From: JAHJQQ01 sp032907525
Lineage (GTDB): Bacteria > Pseudomonadota > Gammaproteobacteria > Thiohalobacterales > Thiohalobacteraceae
Reading direction: 5' to 3'
Length of the DNA stretch: 64,000 nucleotides
NCBI GenBank assembly: GCA_032907525.1
Contig: JAJJPM010000031.1
Span: 1 to 64,000 of the forward strand
In this document: in pieces, positions 23,465 through 31,961 of the stretch
Layout of the letters: the number at the start of each line of letters is the position of its first letter
Position numbering within the stretch: the first letter of the stretch is position 1
Position numbers and translations under genes: made by a program
Notes under the pieces: generated by a model
Database searches by the model: none
Told to the model about the DNA's origin: nothing
Seen by the model: only the letters and a program-made list of their open reading frames with translations

Positions 23465-23495
23465 TGGAAACGCCGGCGCAGGGCCGGCGTTTCCA
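23465..23495. terminator. Hairpin between convergent peroxiredoxin and DsrC genes
   Basis: GGAAACGCCGGC pairs with GCCGGCGTTTCC around a short loop: a 12-bp stem located 10 bases after the peroxiredoxin stop and 24 bases from the opposing stop. It is probably bidirectional, although the T tract is short. Confidence 0.75.
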
Positions 23496-23518
23496 ATAAC
23501 ACGCTGTCCGGATCAGGG

Positions 23519-23821
23519 TCAGACGCAACCGGTCGGCTTGGGCAGGCCGCCCCACTTGCAGATCAGCTTCATCGGTCCCTTCTTGAAGACATCGTATAGA
23601 TGTTTGCTGTCGACGTTCATCGCCTTGGCGAATTTGCGGATCGGCGGAACCACGCCGTCCTCCTCGTACATGCGACGCGCCTCCAGAATGTAGTTCATGA
23701 TCTCGTCAGAGATTTCCATATCGTCGACCCGGGCAAGTTCGCGGGCGACGTCTTCCGACCAGTCATCCCGGTTGACCAGAAATCCTTCGCCATCGGTCTG
23801 AACAGACAATTGTGCACTCAT
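23519..23821 (-). CDS. DsrC/TusE family sulfur relay protein with both cysteines
   Basis: 100 aa. The family carries sulfur as a persulfide or trisulfide on a flexible C-terminal arm. The end reads LICKWGGLPKPTGCV: Cys99 is the invariant sulfur-binding residue and Cys88, eleven residues before it, is the second cysteine that marks true DsrC and is absent from the tRNA-modifying TusE. The rest matches the family core (DEIMNYILEARRMYEEDG; PPIRKFAKAM). No dsrAB, rdsr or tus gene is nearby. This favours a role in sulfur oxidation or sulfur trafficking, by inference. Confidence 0.9.
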   Translation of the reverse strand: MSAQLSVQTDGEGFLVNRDDWSEDVARELARVDDMEISDEIMNYILEARRMYEEDGVVPPIRKFAKAMNVDSKHLYDVFKKGPMKLICKWGGLPKPTGCV

Positions 23822-24089
23822 GACATACTTCCTCGTCGTGTCGTTATTGCGTGCGGATACCGCACTGAGAGTTTTCGCCGCTCTTTAGGCGGGATCGTGG
23901 TGTGACGGTAGTGTAGCAGGCCAAGGCCGACATGCGACAGCGAAGGCTTTAATTTCGCTAGCCAATATAGGTGTTTTTGCGGCGCGTGCGACGGGTGCCG
24001 GGAAGCTTGTCGGTATGTGACGAATCGCCCGGCCCAGTCACGGGAGGCCGGCTAATCTGGATACATCGTCGATGCAACTGGAGACGCGC

Positions 24090-24599
24090 ATGTCTCGTCA
24101 GGCGCCAAAGGCTTCATCCGTGATTCGTATTGCGGCCAGCCTGGCTCTGGGGTTTGCGGGTGCGGCTGCGGGCGCCGATGACCCTGTGACAGGCGACCGT
24201 CCGGATGGTGTCGTGAAGAGGGCGGTTCTCACCACCGCGATCATGGATCGCGAGCCGATGGATGAACTCGTGACCGTCGGTGCAGGGCATCATGAAATCT
24301 ATTTCTTCACCGAACTGAAAAACTTGGCCGGCCGGACCGTGACGCACCGTTGGGCACACGCGGGCATGATCGTGTCGGAGGTTTCCTTCGAGGTCGGGGG
24401 GCCCCGGTGGCGCGTTTTCTCCAGAAACGCGCTGCACCTGGATCGACCGGGGACATGGACCGTGACAGTCGTGGATGAGTCAGGCTGGACCTTGCATGAG
24501 ATGAGGTTCGACCACCGTCCCGGAGAGGATTCGGTGTCTGTCCGGCAGGGGGCCATGGTCCGGAATGCCTTTAACGGTGGAGGGTCGGACGCGCACTGA
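24090..24599 (+). CDS. Exported DUF2914 domain protein
   Basis: 169 aa from ATG 24090, which is preceded by GGAG. It has a signal peptide (about 1-30, SLALGFAGAAAGA). The body is a DUF2914 domain: RAVLTTAIMDREPMD, YFFTELKNLAGRTVTHRW, and PRWRVFSRN. DUF2914 is often found in periplasmic or envelope proteins of gammaproteobacteria, with unknown function. It is a single gene. Confidence 0.82.
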   Translation: MSRQAPKASSVIRIAASLALGFAGAAAGADDPVTGDRPDGVVKRAVLTTAIMDREPMDELVTVGAGHHEIYFFTELKNLAGRTVTHRWAHAGMIVSEVSFEVGGPRWRVFSRNALHLDRPGTWTVTVVDESGWTLHEMRFDHRPGEDSVSVRQGAMVRNAFNGGGSDAH

Positions 24600-24658
24600 C
24601 GGCCGCGAGATCAAGTGTTCGACCCGGTTGGGAGCCCTTTCAGGCCCTATCCCGTCCT

Positions 24659-25354
24659 TTACCGTGCGGTGGCGGCCTGCACCGGTTCGGCCGCCTTGTC
24701 GGTACCATGCTCGCCGGCCAGGCCAGGGATCAGGGTGCCGATCGTCTGACGGACCGCCTGGGGTGCGGCGTCAGCGCCGTTCAGCACGTATACACCGAAG
24801 ATGACCAGCCCGACGCCCAGCGTCGCCAGCAGCCCGAGCGCCAAACCATGGCCGCGGGTGGCAGGGGCGGCGCCACGGCGTGCGGTCGCCGGCCTGACGG
24901 TTCTGCTGTCGGTGCGGGCAGCCGTCCGCACCCGGGGTGAGGCGGGCTTGTCCTGCTCCAGCTGGAAGCTGCTGCTGGCCTGACCGGCACGGTTGAGGCG
25001 TGCCTTGCTGTGACCCAACAGGACCGCCAGCTCGAAATCCTGAACGGACGTTGCCGGTTCCGGCGACGGTGCCGGTGAAGGTGCGGCCTCCAATTCGGCT
25101 CTCAGTTCCGCAATTTCCTTCTCAGCCTTCCGCAGCATGCGTTCCGCGGCCGCGATACGGTCACGGGCGATGTGATGGGCCGAGCCCTGCCGCGCCAGTT
25201 CCGCAGCGGCCTGGTCGCGGACCCGACGCGCCGTTTCGGCCAGGTGTTCGAGTTCGCGCAGGCGCGTCTCGCCGCTGAACGCGGAGGGGGCGAGGGGCTG
25301 GCTGTTGCCGCGGGGCGCCGGTGAGGAACGGTGCTGTAAGGTGGTCGATGGCAT
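24659..25354 (-). CDS. Hypothetical protein with coiled coil and one membrane helix
   Basis: 231 aa. A charged helical stretch at about 30-95 (LRELEHLAETARRVRDQAAA; IAAAERMLRKAEKEIAEL) predicts a coiled coil. A Pro/Arg-rich basic linker follows, then one membrane helix at about 170-190 (HGLALGLLATLGVGLVIFG). The short tail after it would be periplasmic. I do not recognise the family. The low-complexity composition makes the start uncertain. Confidence 0.6.
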   Translation of the reverse strand: MPSTTLQHRSSPAPRGNSQPLAPSAFSGETRLRELEHLAETARRVRDQAAAELARQGSAHHIARDRIAAAERMLRKAEKEIAELRAELEAAPSPAPSPEPATSVQDFELAVLLGHSKARLNRAGQASSSFQLEQDKPASPRVRTAARTDSRTVRPATARRGAAPATRGHGLALGLLATLGVGLVIFGVYVLNGADAAPQAVRQTIGTLIPGLAGEHGTDKAAEPVQAATAR

Positions 25355-25643
25355 GTCCGCGAACCTCTCTCTGAGGATGCCGGCGCGGACCGTCCGATGG
25401 GGAAGGCCCGAACGCTGTTACATCACTGATTTATTTAGCGGCAGGCTACGCCTCGTCTGTGCCCTGAAATCGGGAATGGGTCACAGTCCGAACGTAGACT
25501 GCAGCCCAAATCCGTCATTCCCGCATGCGGCGTCGGGCGTGGCCGGCTTCCCAAGCCCGGCACCGGCATTTGACGAACCGGGTGCGAGGCCCCAGAGTAT
25601 GCCCCGCGTCATGCGACCGAGAACATGTGGGGAATGGCTGGCT

Positions 25644-25928
25644 ATGGTTTCTGATGTCAATGATCTGACCGTCAACTATGAAGAAGACGGCGAGCTGTTG
25701 GTCAAGGAACTGGACAAGAAGATTCTGTCCAAGGGTGCCTGGTCGACAGTGATTTTCCGGTACCAGGATTGGGATAAGGCCAAGGGGGACTATGGCCCCG
25801 ACCGCTTCACCATCCGCCGTTACCAGAAGCGCAATGGGGAATACGTGCAGAAATCCAAGTTCAATATTTCAAGCAAGGACCAGGCGCAGAGTCTGATCGA
25901 GGCCCTGCAGGGTTGGATCGCCGACTAG
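25644..25928 (+). CDS. Conserved hypothetical protein
   Basis: 94 aa from ATG 25644 with GGGGAATGG upstream as a possible ribosome binding site. It is a small charged soluble protein (LSKGAWSTVIFRYQDWDKAK; DRFTIRRYQKRNGEYVQ) with the look of a conserved single-domain family. I do not recognise its function. Its stop codon overlaps the convergent IMPase stop by four bases. The 289 bases before it hold no gene. Confidence 0.65.
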   Translation: MVSDVNDLTVNYEEDGELLVKELDKKILSKGAWSTVIFRYQDWDKAKGDYGPDRFTIRRYQKRNGEYVQKSKFNISSKDQAQSLIEALQGWIAD

Positions 25929-26728
25929 CCGTCTCGGCCGGCGCCCTGCAACCAGCCCAGCCATTGCGCAGCCAGTTCCGGATCGGGTGACGCGACCACC
26001 GAGCGTGCCGCCAGATAGGGAACGAACACAGGTTCTCCCGACAAGGTGCAGCTGGCCCCGCCGGCCTCATCCAGCAGCAGACTCCCTGCTGCGAAGTCCC
26101 ACAGTTTCTGGCCACCGTGCAGATAGACCTGGCCCCGGCCGGCCGCGAGCCAGGCCCATTCGAGCGCGCACGACCCGAAGTTGCGCTGCGAATGGTAGGG
26201 TGGGTGGCTGACCAGGCGCATACGCAATGCGGGCTCCAGCCGCTTGAAGTCGACCAGCGCGATGCTGCGCCCCAGCTCCACGCCGGCGGGTACGGTGCGC
26301 AACGCCATCGCGTTCAGAGAAGCCCCGCCATCACGTCGTGCCGAGAAGCATTCATCCCGCACCGGATCGTAGATCAGCCCCAGTCGTTGCACGCCGTCCT
26401 CCAGGAGTGCCAGCGAGACGCCGAAGAAGGGGATCCCCGCGGCGAAGTTGCTGGTACCGTCCAGCGGATCCAGACACCAGAGCAGGCTGCCCGCGGTCTG
26501 CAGCAGCCGCTCCTGTTCGGCCCGCTCCATTTCCTCGCTGAGAAAGGCGATTGCCGGCCAGCGTCGCGCCAGTTCATCGCGCAGGCGGGCATCGATGGCG
26601 AGGTCGGCCTCGGTGAGGATGCTGCCGTCGGCCTTGTGCTGTTGCGTCACCCGGGTGAAGCGCGGCAGCAATTCCTCGCGCGCCGCCGTGCGCACCAGAT
26701 CCGCGAGTTCGGCCAGATCGGGCAGCAT
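25925..26728 (-). CDS. Inositol monophosphatase family protein
   Basis: 267 aa. Mg-dependent phosphatase of the IMPase/CysQ/FBPase superfamily. Metal ligands are visible in FLSEEME (Glu), LDPLDGTSNF (Asp-Pro-Leu-Asp), and LWDFAAGSLLLDEAGG (the second, C-terminal Asp). The substrate could be inositol phosphate, 3'-phosphoadenosine phosphate or another sugar phosphate; it cannot be told from the sequence. The start is four bases after the selO stop, so the two genes are co-transcribed. Confidence 0.85.
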   Translation of the reverse strand: MLPDLAELADLVRTAAREELLPRFTRVTQQHKADGSILTEADLAIDARLRDELARRWPAIAFLSEEMERAEQERLLQTAGSLLWCLDPLDGTSNFAAGIPFFGVSLALLEDGVQRLGLIYDPVRDECFSARRDGGASLNAMALRTVPAGVELGRSIALVDFKRLEPALRMRLVSHPPYHSQRNFGSCALEWAWLAAGRGQVYLHGGQKLWDFAAGSLLLDEAGGASCTLSGEPVFVPYLAARSVVASPDPELAAQWLGWLQGAGRDG

Positions 26729-26732
26729 AATC

Positions 26733-28253
26733 TCAGGAAGAACAGCTTACGGCGAGCGCACGACCCCAGTCCGGCGGCGGCTCTGCCAGATCCTCATCTT
26801 CAGGGTGCTCGTCGTAGGGTGTCTGCAGAACCCGAAGAAGCCGGTCGATCTCACTGTAGTCTCGGCAGTCACGGGCGCGTTCGATGGCAGTCTGCGCCAG
26901 GTAATTGCGCAGGACATACTTGGGATTGACACGGTTCATGGCGGCCCGTCTCGCCGCGTCGCGGCTGTGCTCGGCACGCAGACGCGTACCATAGTCGTCC
27001 GCCCAGCGGTCGAAGGCTTCGCGGTCGATGAAATGATTTCGCAGCGAAGCAGGCTGCACGGCCGACTGCGCACTGTTGAACCCGGCGAGTCGACGCCAGG
27101 TGCCGGTGTAGTCGCGGCGCTCGGCGGCCATCTGCGCCAGCAGCCGGTCGGCGAGCTCCATGTCGCCGGGCCGCGAATCGCGCAGTCCGAGTTTCGCCCG
27201 CAGTCCGGCCTGATAGCGTGCCTGGAAGGCCTCCCGGTACGCGTCGAACTGGGCCGTGGCCTGCTCCGCCGCCGCCTCGGCACGCTCGTCGAACAGGGGC
27301 AGCATGGCCTGGCCGAGGCAGCTCAGGTTCCACAGGGCGATCTCCGGCTGGCGGTCGAAGGCATAGCGGCCATGGTGGTCGGAATGGTTGCAGACGAAGC
27401 CGGGCTCGTAGTCGTCCATGAAGCCGAAAGGGCCGTAGTCCAGCGTGAGGCCGAGTACGGACATGTTGTCGGTGTTCATCACACCGTGCGCGAAGCCCAC
27501 CAGCTGCCAGTCGGCGAGCAGCCGCGCCGTGCGTACCACCACTTCCCGGTAGAGCGCGAGATAGCGGTCGGTGCGGTCACCGAGCTCGGGATAGTGATGC
27601 GCGATCAGGTAGTCGGCGAGCGTGCGCAGCGCATCGAAGCGATTCCGGTAGTAGAATACCTCGAAGGAACCGAAGCGGACGTGGCTCGGTGCCATACGCA
27701 GCAGCATCGCCCCCGTCTCGATGGATTCCCGATAGACTTCCTCGTCGGAACCGATCATGCACAGCGCCCGCGTGGTGGGAATGCCAAGCCCGTGCATCGC
27801 CTCGCTGCACAAGTATTCCCGGATGGTCGAGCGCAGTACCGCGCGCCCGTCGCCGCCGCGTGAGAAGGGCGTCTGTCCGGCGCCTTTGAGCTGCAATTCC
27901 CAGCGCGCTCCATTCTGCGTCAGGATTTCGCCGAGTATGATGGCGCGCCCGTCACCGAGCTGTGGGACATAGTGGCCGAACTGGTGTCCGGCATACAGCG
28001 TGGCGATGGGGGCGCTGCCGGGCAGCAGCTTGCCACCGTTGAAGATCACCGGGAAGTCGGGCCTCTCGGCCTCCGCGGGGTCGAGATCGATCAGGGCGGC
28101 GGCGGCCGGATTGAAACTGATGAGGTAGGGAGCTGCGAGCGGCGTTGGCAGCACACGCGCGAAGAAGTCTTCCGGCAGATGGGCGAAGCTGTTGCTGAAG
28201 CAAAGGTGCTCCAGCGACCTGAGACGCGCTGACTGGCGTGCGGTGTGCGGCAT
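26733..28253 (-). CDS. selO: Protein adenylyltransferase SelO (YdiU/UPF0061)
   Basis: 506 aa. SelO is a pseudokinase-fold enzyme that transfers AMP from ATP to protein hydroxyl groups and is linked to redox stress. Family blocks visible are NSFAHLPEDFF, YAGHQFGHYVPQLGDGRA, GRAVLRSTIREYLCSEAMHG (shortened), MNTDNMSVLGLTLDYGPFGF and the C-terminal RALAVSCSS. The C-terminal cysteine is the position that is selenocysteine in eukaryotes. The ATG at 28253 is chosen since the conserved N-terminus RSLEHLCFSNSFA follows closely; the frame is open far upstream. It lies between folE and the IMPase gene on the same strand. Confidence 0.92.
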   Translation of the reverse strand: MPHTARQSARLRSLEHLCFSNSFAHLPEDFFARVLPTPLAAPYLISFNPAAAALIDLDPAEAERPDFPVIFNGGKLLPGSAPIATLYAGHQFGHYVPQLGDGRAIILGEILTQNGARWELQLKGAGQTPFSRGGDGRAVLRSTIREYLCSEAMHGLGIPTTRALCMIGSDEEVYRESIETGAMLLRMAPSHVRFGSFEVFYYRNRFDALRTLADYLIAHHYPELGDRTDRYLALYREVVVRTARLLADWQLVGFAHGVMNTDNMSVLGLTLDYGPFGFMDDYEPGFVCNHSDHHGRYAFDRQPEIALWNLSCLGQAMLPLFDERAEAAAEQATAQFDAYREAFQARYQAGLRAKLGLRDSRPGDMELADRLLAQMAAERRDYTGTWRRLAGFNSAQSAVQPASLRNHFIDREAFDRWADDYGTRLRAEHSRDAARRAAMNRVNPKYVLRNYLAQTAIERARDCRDYSEIDRLLRVLQTPYDEHPEDEDLAEPPPDWGRALAVSCSS

Positions 28254-28351
28254 GCGGGGATGATGGCGAGCGTGGCGGTCCGATGCAACCTGGATCGCCA
28301 TAGGGTTGGCGGATGGTGCCTGGGATGCCCCTCCGGGGCGCGGCACTCGCC

Positions 28352-28981
28352 TCAGTCCTTGATCAGATCCATCAGCTCGGCGCGGGAGCGCGCATTCTCG
28401 CGGAAGGTCCCGCGCATGGCGCTGGTGACGGTGGAGCTGTTCTGCTTCTGTACGCCACGCATCATCATGCAGAAATGGCTGGCCTTGATGATGACCGCGA
28501 CCCCGTGCGGGTTGAGGATCTCCATCATGGCATCGGCGATCTGGTTGGTCAGACGTTCCTGCACCTGGAGGCGGCGCGCGAAGACGTCCACGATGCGCGC
28601 GACCTTGGACAGGCCGATGACCTTGTTGTCCGGCAGATAGGCGACGTGCGCCTTGCCGAAGAACGGCAGGATATGATGCTCGCACATCGAGTAGAACTCG
28701 ATGTCCTTGACGATGACCATCTCCTCGCACTTCTCTTCGAAGACCGCATTGCGCACGACGTCTTGCACGGTCATGTCGTAGCCGCTGGTGAGGAAGTCCA
28801 TGGCCTTGGCGACCCGCAACGGGGTGCGCTTCAGCCCCTCGCGCCCGGGTTCCTCGCCGATGCGCACCAGCATCTGACGGACGATGCCCTCGAAATCCGG
28901 ATCGTAGACCTCGTCGCTCTCGGTGTCGAAGTCATCGAAAATGGGCGGGGTGGACCGGGCGGGCGTGATGCGTTTGGTCAT
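28352..28981 (-). CDS. folE: GTP cyclohydrolase I
   Basis: 209 aa from ATG 28981; in-frame ATGs at 28993 and 29002 could serve instead, and none has a good ribosome binding site. It converts GTP to dihydroneopterin triphosphate in folate synthesis. Zinc and catalytic residues are in EFYSMCEHHILPFFGKAHVA (Cys and His pair) and ASHFCMMMRGVQKQ (second Cys). GLSKVARIVDVFARRLQVQE is the family signature. A TATAAT box lies about 45 bases upstream at 29023-29028 on this strand. Confidence 0.95.
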   Translation of the reverse strand: MTKRITPARSTPPIFDDFDTESDEVYDPDFEGIVRQMLVRIGEEPGREGLKRTPLRVAKAMDFLTSGYDMTVQDVVRNAVFEEKCEEMVIVKDIEFYSMCEHHILPFFGKAHVAYLPDNKVIGLSKVARIVDVFARRLQVQERLTNQIADAMMEILNPHGVAVIIKASHFCMMMRGVQKQNSSTVTSAMRGTFRENARSRAELMDLIKD

Positions 28982-29022
28982 GGTCGTGTCCATGTGGCGC
29001 ATTGGGCTGCGCTTGAGCCGCA

Positions 29023-29028
29023 ATTATA
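29023..29028 (-). promoter_or_regulatory. Putative -10 box of folE
   Basis: TATAAT on the minus strand. Transcription from it would start near 29016, before the folE ATG candidates. A matching -35 is weak (CTGTGT, 16 bases upstream). Confidence 0.45.
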
Positions 29029-29108
29029 CGCAATTTCGCCGTGGACACAGCTTATGTCAATCGCTCAACCCGATGGTGGCTGGGGATTTTCCCGGTCCGG
29101 CGGGCCGA

Positions 29109-29114
29109 TATAAT
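29109..29114 (+). promoter_or_regulatory. Putative -10 box of the FKBP gene
   Basis: TATAAT on the plus strand, 31 bases before the FKBP ATG. The -35 region (around 29086) has no good hexamer. It is divergent to the folE -10 box. Confidence 0.45.
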
Positions 29115-29144
29115 GCGGCTCATTCAACCCTCCGGCGAGGCCCC

Positions 29145-29657
29145 ATGGATACCAAGCCCGTTCAGTTCATCAAGCAGCGCAACTACCAGCGCATCGGCAA
29201 GGACAAGGTTGTGAGGCTGCGATATGTCGTCTTCGAACAGGGCGGCGAACAGGCGCTGGCCTATCGCGACGATCTCATCTATCTGCACGGCGGCTATGGC
29301 GGGGCCTTTCCAAAGGTCGAGCAGGCGCTCGAGGGGCTGGCCGTCGACGCCAAAGCCGAGGTGCTCCTGGAACCGGCTGAGGGCTACGGTGAGCGTGACC
29401 CCGCTCTGAAGATGAGCGTGCCCGCCGACGCGATTCCGCCCGAGGCACGCACGGTCGGTGCGCAGCTCGAGGGCGAGGCTGCCGATGGCAGCACACGCCC
29501 CTTCGTGGTGACGGCCGTCGATGATGCGGAGGTGACCGTCGACGGCAATCATCCGCTGGCAGGCAAGCGGCTGCACTTCATGTTCGAGGTCATGGATATC
29601 CGCGACGCGACCCGGGCCGAACTCGATGCCGGCCATGCCTTCGGACTGTCCGGCTGA
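29145..29657 (+). CDS. FKBP-type peptidyl-prolyl isomerase, SlyD-like
   Basis: 170 aa. The FKBP core is interrupted by a chaperone insert, as in SlyD: VVRLRYVVFEQGGEQ, LIYLHGGYGGAFPKVEQALEG, ERDPALKMSVPADAIP, and VDGNHPLAGKRLHFMFEVMD. The NHPLAG block is diagnostic of the SlyD group. It lacks the His-rich metal-binding tail of SlyD. The start follows CGAGGCCCC. It is upstream of the glycerol-kinase-like gene, 10 bases apart. Confidence 0.92.
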   Translation: MDTKPVQFIKQRNYQRIGKDKVVRLRYVVFEQGGEQALAYRDDLIYLHGGYGGAFPKVEQALEGLAVDAKAEVLLEPAEGYGERDPALKMSVPADAIPPEARTVGAQLEGEAADGSTRPFVVTAVDDAEVTVDGNHPLAGKRLHFMFEVMDIRDATRAELDAGHAFGLSG

Positions 29658-29667
29658 CCGACCCCCG

Positions 29668-31122
29668 ATGCGCGCACGCGGCCGGCTGCCGTGGTTTCTC
29701 GCTCTGGATCAGGGCGGGCACTCCACCCGCGCACAGGTCTTCACTGCTGACGGCGAGCTGCTGGCGCAGGCGCGCGCCGCGGTCGCCACCGCCATGCCGC
29801 ATCCCGGCTGGGTGGAGCAGGATGCGATCGAGCTTGCTCAGTCGCTCACCGACGTTATCGACGATATCGCCCGCCAACTCGGCCGGCGGACAGAACACAT
29901 CCGGGCCGCCGGCCTTGCGACCCAGCGATCCAATGTGGTGTGCTGGGATCGCGCCAGCGGCACGCCGCTCACGCCCGTGTTGAGCTGGCAGGATCGGCGC
30001 AATGCGCGTTGGCTGGAGACTCTCGCGGCGCAGGCCGAGTCCGTACGCGCGCGCACGGGTCTGCCGCTGTCGCCGCACTACGGCGCGAGCAAGCTGCGCT
30101 GGTGTCTGGATCATGTCGATGCCGTCGTGCGCGCCCGCCATGGCGGGTGGCTGGCCTGCGGTCCGCTGGCCAGCTATCTGATAGCTCGGCTGATCCCGGG
30201 CGGGCCGTGCCTCGTCGATCCGGCCAACGCGTCGCGCACCCTGTTGTGGAGCCTCGGCAGTGGCAACTGGGACCCGGAGCTGCTGCGGTTGTTCGGCATT
30301 GCACGCGACTGGCTGCCCGACTGCGTGCCCACCCGCCACGCGTACGGGATGATGGCGATCGGTACCCATGCCGTTCCGCTTTCCGTCGTCACCGGTGATC
30401 AGGCCGCTGCGTTGTACGGCGATGGCCGACCGGAGAGTGCGCAGGTACACGTAAATCTCGGTACCGGCGCGTTCCTGCAGCGACCCTTGGAGCGGCTTCC
30501 GGACGCCGCCGACGGCCTGCTGCGCGGTCCGGTGTATTGCGACGCCACGCGGTGCGACTACGTGGTGGAAGGGACTGTCAACGGCGCGGGCGTTGCATTG
30601 GACTGGGCGCGCGATGAGCTCGGGCTGACGGACATCGAGCGACGGTTGCCGCGCTGGCTGCAGCGCGAGGGTGAGATTCCCGTGTTCCTGAACGGCATCG
30701 CGGGACTTGGCTCGCCCTGGTGGATCGGCCATTTCCCGAGCCGGTTCGTCGGCGCGGGCGAGCCCTGGGCGCAGGGCGTGGCCGTCGCGGAGAGCATTGT
30801 GTTCATGTTGTGGGAGAACCTTGCCCGCATGCGGCGGCTGCAGCCCGGTATCGACGCCATCCGGATCAGTGGCGGTCTGGCTGCGCTGGACGGACTCTGT
30901 CAGCGGCTGGCCGATCTCAGCGGGTTGCCGGTGTTGCGCTGCGTCGAGCGCGAGGCGACGCTGCGCGGCGTGGCCTTCCTCCTGGCGCAGGCGTCCGGCG
31001 AAATCTGGAACCGCAGTTGTTCCGAGCGTTTCGAGCCAACATCCAATGCCACCCTCCAGCGGCGCTGGCAGCGCTGGCAGGAAGCGATGCGGGGCGCGAT
31101 CAGCGGGGCCCACGGACAGTAA
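29668..31122 (+). CDS. Glycerol-kinase-like FGGY carbohydrate kinase
   Basis: 484 aa from ATG 29668 (the frame extends 14 codons into the FKBP gene). It belongs to the FGGY family and is closest by eye to glycerol kinase: FLALDQGGHSTRAQVF (ATP-phosphate loop), LSWQDRRNARWLE, WDPELLRLFGI, VTGDQAAALYGDG and GIAGLGSPWW. Some glycerol kinase signatures differ (NLGTGAFLQ for NTYGTGCF), so the substrate may be another polyol. The neighbours, a phosphodiesterase and a GlpD-like enzyme, favour glycerol. It would make glycerol-3-phosphate. Confidence 0.82.
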   Translation: MRARGRLPWFLALDQGGHSTRAQVFTADGELLAQARAAVATAMPHPGWVEQDAIELAQSLTDVIDDIARQLGRRTEHIRAAGLATQRSNVVCWDRASGTPLTPVLSWQDRRNARWLETLAAQAESVRARTGLPLSPHYGASKLRWCLDHVDAVVRARHGGWLACGPLASYLIARLIPGGPCLVDPANASRTLLWSLGSGNWDPELLRLFGIARDWLPDCVPTRHAYGMMAIGTHAVPLSVVTGDQAAALYGDGRPESAQVHVNLGTGAFLQRPLERLPDAADGLLRGPVYCDATRCDYVVEGTVNGAGVALDWARDELGLTDIERRLPRWLQREGEIPVFLNGIAGLGSPWWIGHFPSRFVGAGEPWAQGVAVAESIVFMLWENLARMRRLQPGIDAIRISGGLAALDGLCQRLADLSGLPVLRCVEREATLRGVAFLLAQASGEIWNRSCSERFEPTSNATLQRRWQRWQEAMRGAISGAHGQ

Positions 31123-31190
31123 GCGACAGTCGACCTGGTTCCGGGTGGGCCGCTACACTGGTGCACATCGTGCCCGAGCCGCAGAGTCCG

Positions 31191-31961
31191 ATGTCCGTTC
31201 CGCCGCCGCCATCCGCAGCACCGCCCCGTCTGGTCGCCCATCGCGGCTATGCGCGGCGCTTCCCCGAGAACACCCTGTTGGCGTTGCGTGAGGCCGTGGC
31301 GGCCGGCGCGCGCTATCTGGAGTTCGATGTGCAGCTGAGTGCCGACCGTGTGCCCGTGCTGCTGCATGACGCGGATCTCGCGCGCACCGGCGGCGCTCCG
31401 GGCCGTGTGTTCGATCTGTCGGCTGCCGCGCTGCGGCAGCGTGCGGTGGGCGAGCCCACCCGTTTCGGCGATCGCTTCCGGGACGAGGCGGTCCCCGCGC
31501 TCGCCGAGGTGGCCGCATGGCTTGCGACCGTACCGAGGGTGGTCGCCTTTGTCGAGGTCAAGGGTGAGAGCCTCCGGCATTTCGGCATCGAGGTGGTGCA
31601 CGCGGCCATATGGAAGGCGCTGGAGCCGGCGCGCGCCCAATCGGTGTTGATCGCCTGCGATGATGCCTTTCTGTTCGCCGCGCGCCTGGCGGCACCGGTT
31701 CGAATCGGTTGGATCGTCGCCGCCTGGGATGCGGAGCACGAGCGCCGCGCGCGGGCCCTTGCGCCGGATTATCTGATCATCAACCGGACGCGCCTGCCGT
31801 CGACGGCGCTATGGACGGGGCCTTGGGAGTGGATGGCCTACGAGGCCGATGATGCCGATCAGGCCGTCGCACTCGGCCGACGGGGGATCGGCTTCGTCGA
31901 GACCATGGCCATCGGCGAGCTGCTGGGTGATTCGCGTCTTGCCGGCAATGAGCTCGCCTGA
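31191..31961 (+). CDS. Glycerophosphodiester phosphodiesterase
   Basis: 256 aa. It hydrolyses glycerophosphodiesters (deacylated phospholipids) to glycerol-3-phosphate and an alcohol. GDPD signatures are LVAHRGYARRFPENTLLALR (His-Arg-Gly, then PEN), ARYLEFDVQLSADRVPVLLH (the E-D pair and late His; shortened), and VVAFVEVKGES. There is no signal peptide, so it is cytoplasmic. The glpD-like gene starts 14 bases before its stop, which indicates coupling. Confidence 0.92.
   Translation: MSVPPPPSAAPPRLVAHRGYARRFPENTLLALREAVAAGARYLEFDVQLSADRVPVLLHDADLARTGGAPGRVFDLSAAALRQRAVGEPTRFGDRFRDEAVPALAEVAAWLATVPRVVAFVEVKGESLRHFGIEVVHAAIWKALEPARAQSVLIACDDAFLFAARLAAPVRIGWIVAAWDAEHERRARALAPDYLIINRTRLPSTALWTGPWEWMAYEADDADQAVALGRRGIGFVETMAIGELLGDSRLAGNELA

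Noticed and set aside
26448..27863. 471-codon plus-strand frame opposite selO and the IMPase gene
   Set aside because: Shadow of selO; no domain, and selO is supported by many family motifs.
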